Source: Deltaproteobacteria bacterium
GTDB taxonomy: Bacteria > Desulfobacterota > Desulfobacteria > Desulfobacterales > ETH-SRB1
DNA: 9,669 nucleotides
Direction of reading: 5' to 3'
Assembly: GCA_030262795.1 (NCBI GenBank)
Contig: JAJSZO010000058.1
Coordinates: forward strand, 3,194 to 12,862
Part shown: piece after piece, positions 5,577-9,669 of the stretch
Numbering within the stretch: position 1 is the stretch's first letter
Layout: every line of letters begins with the position of its first letter
Notes under the pieces: generated by a model
Seen by the model: the letters and a program-made list of their open reading frames with translations, nothing else
Told to the model about the DNA's origin: nothing
Database searches by the model: none
Made by a program: the position numbers and the translations under genes

Positions 5577-7622
5577 TTAGAATTCAAACGCAACTGATGC
5601 ATAGTAGCTTCTTTCGTCTCCCGGCGAATAGTCGTAGCCGCCGTTGTCCCAAACAAAACCACTGTATTCTTCATCAAAGAGATTTCTGACATGAAAACCA
5701 AAGGTGGTTTTCTTGATCTTATACGCCATATCCAGATTTACCACGTCATAATCTCCGTCCCTTGGTAATTCGTTTTCTTTATCTATGGGATAATCACCCT
5801 GAGACTCCCACCATAATGAGGATGAAAACCCACTTGAATGGTCAAAATCGACTCCCAGTTTAGAGGTATACTCAGGGATATTTTGTATATCTTTGCCTTT
5901 ATATGTTATTATATTACCTGATTTATCGTAACCTGGATCAGTGTAAACAGCATTAGTTTTTGAGTATGCCCCCCACAAAGTAATCCACTCGTGAGGTCTC
6001 ACAGAAAGCCCGATATCCCATCCATCTCTATCAGTTTCACCTATATTTTCCGGATCTCCCTGCGCATTAGTTTTGACTTCATCCGATGCGTTTTGCTCCC
6101 AATAAGAGAGACGAACAGCAAGCCAATTTACAGGAGACAACTTTATTCCTGCTTCCCAGCCATCGTTTTTTGAATAATCAAGGTCATCATCATTAAAGCG
6201 TTGAGTCCATCCAATCTGAAAAGAGCGACCCCAATTAGCAAAAAAATTATACCCCTGAACAGGAGTAACTACCATACCAACTTTCGGCTGCCAGATATTA
6301 CCGTAGTCTGCCATATCAGACTTTGTGTTGTTTTTTTCAAAATCTCCATCAAAACGGTCAACACGAAGAGCGCCTGTCAACCGTAACCATTTATTTACTT
6401 TGGTGTCAGCCGCGATATAAGTTCCCAAAAACCACTGCTGATAGTCATAGTCCCTAAAGATTCCATCAGCTCGCCGGACACGGTCATTGGTTTTCCAACG
6501 CTGATATATACTATCTTGATACTGATAATCTACGCCCCATGTGAGTTTAAGGTTTTCGACACCCCAATCGGCCGTTTCATAGGTGAGTATAGAAATTGCT
6601 CCGGATTGCCTTTCATCAGTGAATCTTTCCTGCTGATCACTGGTTGGTTTGAATTGTACCCAACGTGACCGCTCTAAATCCTGAGTATAAACTTTGAAAG
6701 AATAATGCAGCCTGTCGGTAAAGTCATAATCCGCATGCAAACTGATCTGGCGATTTTCCTGTACTCCGCCGTCTGTTCTGGAAAACTCCTGCATTTGCTC
6801 AGGATTATCATTAAACTGATCTTTGGTCAGATAACCTGCTGAATTTGCATCCATATCAAAAAACCTGGCAATAGCCCCTACGCTTAACCTGTCATCGTCA
6901 GTGGTATAAAACCACTTGCCGGACACCGCCCCTTTTTTCACATCAGAATGGTCTCTATAACCGTCTGTTCGGCGGTAGCCCACAAAATAGGTTTGGGAAA
7001 AACCGTCTTTTTCTCTGGCAATGATGGCATCGCCTTCGCTGGTCTGGAAACTGCCGTGAAGAAGTTTAACTTTGGAATAATTTCCACCCTGTTTGGTAAA
7101 CACATTTACATTACCGGCAATGTTATTTAATCCATAACGCGGGTCAAATGTTCCTTTAACAAGTTCGATCCGTTCCAATTCAAACGGAAAGAATGGCCGC
7201 AAGTCCATATATCCGCTTGACAGGTTATTGGGAATACCGTCCACATACAGGCCCACAGAGTCACCCTTATTCGGATCAAAACCCCTTATGGCTACACTGC
7301 CGTGAATTACGCCCTGGTTCCAGTCTTGATAATATACTCCCGGAAGTTTTTTCAGTGCCTGCATGGAAAAATCAACATTTTCATTTTCAAGCTGTTCTGT
7401 GCCAATCACATCAACAGAGCCGGGAGAATCCGCGGTAGTTAAATAACCCGCCTTTTCGGATACTGTAACTGTACCAATTTTCATATAAACCCTGCTTTGT
7501 TCTTCCTCTGTTTCAACAGACATCGGTTCATCTCCGAAAACAGGGGACACGAACAACATGGCAATTACGAATATTGGTAAAAAAAGTGTGCTGAGCTTCA
7601 TTTTGCTCTTCAATTTTTTCAT
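5577..7622 (-). CDS. TonB-dependent outer-membrane receptor (receptor 1)
   Basis: 681 residues from ATG at 7622, chosen for AAAAGGAG eight bases upstream and a signal peptide starting MKKLKSKMKL with likely cleavage after VFG (residue 30). An in-frame ATG at 7676, with a weaker GAGG, would add 18 residues lacking signal-peptide character. A TonB-box-like KIGTVTVSEK lies at 48-57. The plug has LKKLPGVYY near 90-98, IRGF at 112-115, VDGIP at 127-131, ELERIELVKGTFDPRYG near 148-164 and NVFTKQGGN. The barrel ends SVAFEF, with the expected terminal phenylalanine. It follows tonB by 74 bp, so this receptor most likely belongs to the exbB-exbD-tonB transcript and is a dedicated client of that motor. 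It is a paralogue of receptor 2, including the acidic linker before the TonB box. The ligand is unknown. Confidence 0.95.
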   Translation of the reverse strand: MKKLKSKMKLSTLFLPIFVIAMLFVSPVFGDEPMSVETEEEQSRVYMKIGTVTVSEKAGYLTTADSPGSVDVIGTEQLENENVDFSMQALKKLPGVYYQDWNQGVIHGSVAIRGFDPNKGDSVGLYVDGIPNNLSSGYMDLRPFFPFELERIELVKGTFDPRYGLNNIAGNVNVFTKQGGNYSKVKLLHGSFQTSEGDAIIAREKDGFSQTYFVGYRRTDGYRDHSDVKKGAVSGKWFYTTDDDRLSVGAIARFFDMDANSAGYLTKDQFNDNPEQMQEFSRTDGGVQENRQISLHADYDFTDRLHYSFKVYTQDLERSRWVQFKPTSDQQERFTDERQSGAISILTYETADWGVENLKLTWGVDYQYQDSIYQRWKTNDRVRRADGIFRDYDYQQWFLGTYIAADTKVNKWLRLTGALRVDRFDGDFEKNNTKSDMADYGNIWQPKVGMVVTPVQGYNFFANWGRSFQIGWTQRFNDDDLDYSKNDGWEAGIKLSPVNWLAVRLSYWEQNASDEVKTNAQGDPENIGETDRDGWDIGLSVRPHEWITLWGAYSKTNAVYTDPGYDKSGNIITYKGKDIQNIPEYTSKLGVDFDHSSGFSSSLWWESQGDYPIDKENELPRDGDYDVVNLDMAYKIKKTTFGFHVRNLFDEEYSGFVWDNGGYDYSPGDERSYYASVAFEF

Positions 7623-7630
7623 CTGACTTT

Positions 7631-7638
7631 CTCCTTTT
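7631..7638 (-). promoter_or_regulatory. Ribosome binding site fixing the receptor 1 start
   Basis: AAAAGGAG on the minus strand, eight bases before the ATG at 7622, stronger than the GAGG preceding the alternative ATG at 7676. Confidence 0.75.
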
Positions 7639-7696
7639 GTTGTACTTTTTTTGAAAAAGTGTTTATCTGAAACCATTTTTATGACCTCAGATGCTA

Positions 7697-8368
7697 TTAC
7701 ATCAGCTCAAAAGCAATCGTAAGCTCTAGGGGAATCTCACCTTTGAAAAGATGCTGGGGTGGTCTTGGAAACGGGGCCGCGGCATGAATGGCCTTGAGCG
7801 CTGCTTTGTCCAGGGATTTTTGCCTGGAACTCTTTATAATCTCAATATTTAAAACCTCTCCCTGGGGAGTAATCACAAACCGCACGGTTACGAATCCCTC
7901 TATCTGTCTGGCTTTGGCGGTTTCAGGATATTTCTTATGTCTTTCTATTTTGAGCCTCACCATCTCAAGGTAGTTAGCCTCGGCATCGCCGGAATCTATT
8001 AATTCTCCGGGGTCCCAGTTGGCAACATTAAGGCCTGGGGTGTCAGGAACATCCGGCATGCCGATTCCTTCCATAAGACTATCCGGCAGATTTTTATCAA
8101 CGGGCTCTACCTTTATCGGCTTAAAAGAAGGAGTGCGCCGGGTTACCTTGAGTCTCTTTACGTCTTCCGGCTTTATCTCCTTTGGCCTGTGGCGTGGCCT
8201 GGGAATAGATCTTGCGGACGGTTTGGACACGTTCTGCAAGGTCATCTCAATATAGCTCAATGCATCTGACCTGTAGATCCCGGATACATGCATGAGTATA
8301 AGAAAATGGATAGCGAGAGAGACTCCCACTAAACCGCGAAAAAGCCGGTTGGTTTTTTTCTTATGCAT
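7697..8368 (-). CDS. tonB: TonB energy-transducing protein
   Basis: 223 residues, similar in length to E. coli TonB (239). An N-terminal basic stretch precedes one membrane segment (about 11-30) that contains Ser17-x-x-x-His21, matching the Ser16/His20 pair that couples E. coli TonB to ExbB-ExbD. A proline- and lysine-rich periplasmic spacer covers about 49-118 (PRPRHRP, TPSFKPIKVEPV). The C-terminal TonB domain covers about 133-223: KKYPETAKARQIEG, VTVRFVITPQGEVL, SSRQKSLDKAALKAI and the PFPRPP turn are all canonical. It transmits proton-motive energy to receptor plugs. The start codon is 12 bp after exbD, with only a weak AGG upstream, so translation may be coupled to exbD. The short periplasmic spacer and gene order suggest a TonB dedicated to the neighbouring receptors. 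Confidence 0.96.
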   Translation of the reverse strand: MHKKKTNRLFRGLVGVSLAIHFLILMHVSGIYRSDALSYIEMTLQNVSKPSARSIPRPRHRPKEIKPEDVKRLKVTRRTPSFKPIKVEPVDKNLPDSLMEGIGMPDVPDTPGLNVANWDPGELIDSGDAEANYLEMVRLKIERHKKYPETAKARQIEGFVTVRFVITPQGEVLNIEIIKSSRQKSLDKAALKAIHAAAPFPRPPQHLFKGEIPLELTIAFELM

Positions 8369-8380
8369 AGTTTTCTGAAC

Positions 8381-8788
8381 CTAAAACTCTTTCTCTGTCG
8401 CCAGGCAAAGTCTCCCTGCTCCCGCTGCCTTGACCACGTCCATAACTTTTACGGCCTTGTTCAGGATTACTGCCCGATCTGCTCTGATAACGACCAGCTT
8501 GTTCTTGTTTTGACCGATCATTTTTTTAATCCCGTTAAAAAGTTCGGCAAGAGAAACTTCCTCTGTTCCGAGAAATGATCTTCCTTGCTGATCTACAAAG
8601 ACGGTAATTACTTTCTCGGTTTGAGGGGCAGCCGCCTTAGCCTGGGGAAGTTTGATCTTGATCCCTTCATCAACCATAAAATTGGTTGTAAGAAGAAAAT
8701 AAATTAAAAGAAGAAACACGATGTCAATCAGCGATGTCAGAGGCATCTGCACTTGATAGCGCTGCCTTGTTTTGCGGTGAACCAGCAT
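8381..8788 (-). CDS. exbD: ExbD/TolR-family proton-channel subunit
   Basis: 135 residues, a usual ExbD length. A short cytoplasmic N-terminus (MLVHRKTRQRYQVQ) leads to one membrane helix at about 16-37, PLTSLIDIVFLLLIYFLLTT. This helix carries Asp22, equivalent to the essential proton-carrying Asp25 of E. coli ExbD. The periplasmic part has the family pattern IKIKLPQAKAA, then VITVFVDQQGRSFLG and LVVIRADRAVILNKAVKVMDVVKAAGAGRLCLAT. It forms the proton-driven motor with ExbB and engages TonB. The gap to exbB is 25 bp; AAGGAA lies before the ATG. Gene order with tonB rather than tolA, tolB and pal supports ExbD over TolR. Confidence 0.95.
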   Translation of the reverse strand: MLVHRKTRQRYQVQMPLTSLIDIVFLLLIYFLLTTNFMVDEGIKIKLPQAKAAAPQTEKVITVFVDQQGRSFLGTEEVSLAELFNGIKKMIGQNKNKLVVIRADRAVILNKAVKVMDVVKAAGAGRLCLATEKEF

Positions 8789-8813
8789 GATAACATTCCT
8801 TTTTTCTTAAATT

Positions 8814-9449
8814 TCAGGCACCAGAATTTTCGGTTTTAAGCCCTTTCCTTTTTCCTACGGCCTTGATAAAGGTGACGGTTCCGTCCTGAAGCTGGGTCTC
8901 ATAATCGTCCACACGGGAAATCAGATAACTGTGAGCCACCATTGCAGGAAGCGCCACTGACAAGCCCAAGGCTGTGGTCATCATGGCCTCCCAAATCCCT
9001 CCGGCGAGAACAGCGGCATTTACCTTGCCGCCCATCTGCTGAATCACCATGAATGCCTTCATCATGCCGACAACCGTTCCGAGCAGACCGAGCAACGGAG
9101 CGATATTCGCGATAGTAGCGAGCGCCTGAAGATATCGGGAAAGTTCCCTGACCTCTCTTTCTGTTGAATTTATGATAACTGTTTCTAATGTTTCGTGATC
9201 TTGCTCTGCGACCTCAATGGCCTCAACCAGAACCCTGCCCATAGGCGATTTGCTTTCTATTGCCAGCTCAAGTGCTTTGGCAGAGTTACCGTTTCTTACA
9301 TGCTTAGCTATCTCTCTTACCAACCCATCGCCGCGAATGCGCACCCGTGCAAAACAGATGACCCTTTCCACGAAAACAGCCAGGGCCACCACCGAGCAAA
9401 GGATAATGGGGTATACTAAGATGCCTCCCTTTGCAAAAAAATCAAACAT
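8814..9449 (-). CDS. exbB: ExbB/TolQ/MotA-family proton-channel subunit
   Basis: 211 residues. The first membrane helix is at about 9-30 (GILVYPIILCSVVALAVFVE), followed by a charged cytoplasmic loop (31-105). Two further helices are at about 111-136, with the hallmark APLLGLLGTVVGMMKAF (117-133), and about 147-175, with GGIWEAMMTTALGLSVALPA (150-169). The glycine-rich loop and the Thr-rich third helix are typical of the proton path. ExbB pentamers surround ExbD in the inner membrane. The ATG at 9449 has GAAGGGAG at 9458-9465. It heads exbD and tonB, so a TonB-type system is more likely than Tol. It begins after a GA-rich intergenic repeat that offers no obvious promoter boxes, so the promoter may lie in that tract or upstream. 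Confidence 0.95.
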   Translation of the reverse strand: MFDFFAKGGILVYPIILCSVVALAVFVERVICFARVRIRGDGLVREIAKHVRNGNSAKALELAIESKSPMGRVLVEAIEVAEQDHETLETVIINSTEREVRELSRYLQALATIANIAPLLGLLGTVVGMMKAFMVIQQMGGKVNAAVLAGGIWEAMMTTALGLSVALPAMVAHSYLISRVDDYETQLQDGTVTFIKAVGKRKGLKTENSGA

Positions 9450-9461
9450 ATTATTATCTCC

Positions 9462-9600
9462 CTTCTTTTTTCCACCTTCTCTACCCTACCCTCTCATCTT
9501 CTTCCTCTCACCTTCTCATCTTCTTCACTTCCTACCTTCTCATCTTCTTCACTTTCCTACTTTCCCACCTGCTCACCTGCTTCCTCTCCCACCTTCTCAC
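9462..9600 (-). repeat. Polypurine (GA-rich) degenerate tandem repeat
   Basis: The minus strand is nearly all purine with scattered T: repeated words such as GTGAGAAGGTGGGA, GAAGAAGATGAGAAGG and GGTAGGAAG. A 21-base unit at 9510-9530 recurs exactly at 9534-9554 (24-base period), and part of it is seen again from about 9492 (22-base period). It fills the space between the upstream gene and exbB and extends into the C-terminal codons of that gene. Such tracts can form triplex structures or arise by slippage. Confidence 0.8.
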
Positions 9601-9667
9601 CCTCCACTTCCCAAATATCCGCTTCTCCATCAAAATTCAAATCCTTCGCGCGCTTCACCAGGGCCTC
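9557..9667 (-). CDS. Possible 3' end of an upstream gene, product not recognised
   Basis: A 36-codon frame, open from the right edge to a TAG at 9559-9557, reads through ordinary-looking sequence (KRAKDLNFDGEADIWEVEG) before ending in a low-complexity tail (EKVGEEAGEQVGK) encoded by the polypurine repeat. The other two minus-strand frames stop soon after the edge. The first part is consistent with a real C-terminus on the same strand as exbB. However, the fragment is short, and GA-rich DNA has few stops, so this could be chance. No family can be named. Confidence 0.42.
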   Translation of the reverse strand, partial: EALVKRAKDLNFDGEADIWEVEGEKVGEEAGEQVGK

Positions 9668-9669
9668 CG

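Noticed and set aside
7623..7676. Alternative receptor 1 start at 7676
   Set aside because: The added 18 residues precede a complete signal peptide with its own stronger ribosome binding site. A short leader peptide remains possible but is not supported.
8381..9449. TolQ-TolR pair of a Tol-Pal system
   Set aside because: The next gene is a true TonB with Ser-x3-His in its membrane segment and a TonB C-terminal domain, followed by receptors rather than tolB and pal.
9462..9600. CRISPR array
   Set aside because: The repeats are degenerate, purine-only and nearly contiguous, without unique spacers.

Overview
The window carries one co-directional set of envelope genes, all on the minus strand, so it reads from right to left. 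It holds a complete TonB energy-transducing system (exbB, exbD, tonB), two complete TonB-dependent outer-membrane receptors, the first 169 codons of a third receptor, a small secreted DUF4019 protein, and two paralogous secreted DUF4198 proteins. This is a Gram-negative bacterium. The mixed, mid-GC composition, the pairing of DUF4198 proteins with TonB receptors and the polypurine repeat at the right edge would suit a Desulfobacterota (delta-proteobacterial) genome. That placement is an inference from gene content, not a measured phylogeny.

Layout in transcription order: a probable 3' end of an upstream gene (9667-9557) runs into a GA-rich repetitive tract. Then come exbB (9449-8814), exbD (8788-8381) and tonB (8368-7697) with very short gaps, receptor 1 (7622-5577) and the DUF4019 gene (5504-5079). 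A 341-bp gap follows, holding a structured leader. After it come receptor 2 (4737-2686), a DUF4198 gene starting at GTG (2666-1944) and a second DUF4198 gene (1854-1138). A 630-bp gap with a second copy of the structured leader, a terminator-like hairpin and a large inverted repeat precedes receptor 3, which starts at 507 and runs off the left edge.

How the parts probably work together: ExbB and ExbD form the inner-membrane proton-driven motor. TonB carries that energy across the periplasm to the plugs of the receptors, which import a scarce ligand through the outer membrane. DUF4198 proteins (Pfam PF10670, COG5266) have been linked to nickel/cobalt uptake. Both copies here would begin, after signal-peptide cleavage, with His-Asp followed by two residues ending in Trp. 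A metal or metal-chelate is therefore the best guess for the substrate, but nothing in the window proves it, and no ABC, ECF or other inner-membrane permease is present here.

The least explained signal is the pair of related leader elements (951-1081 and 4869-5011). Each lies upstream of a receptor gene, and they share a hairpin with compensated differences, a conserved loop and a conserved 3' segment. They match no riboswitch class I can recall. They are either a candidate metal-responsive or other cis-regulatory RNA, or a dispersed intergenic repeat.
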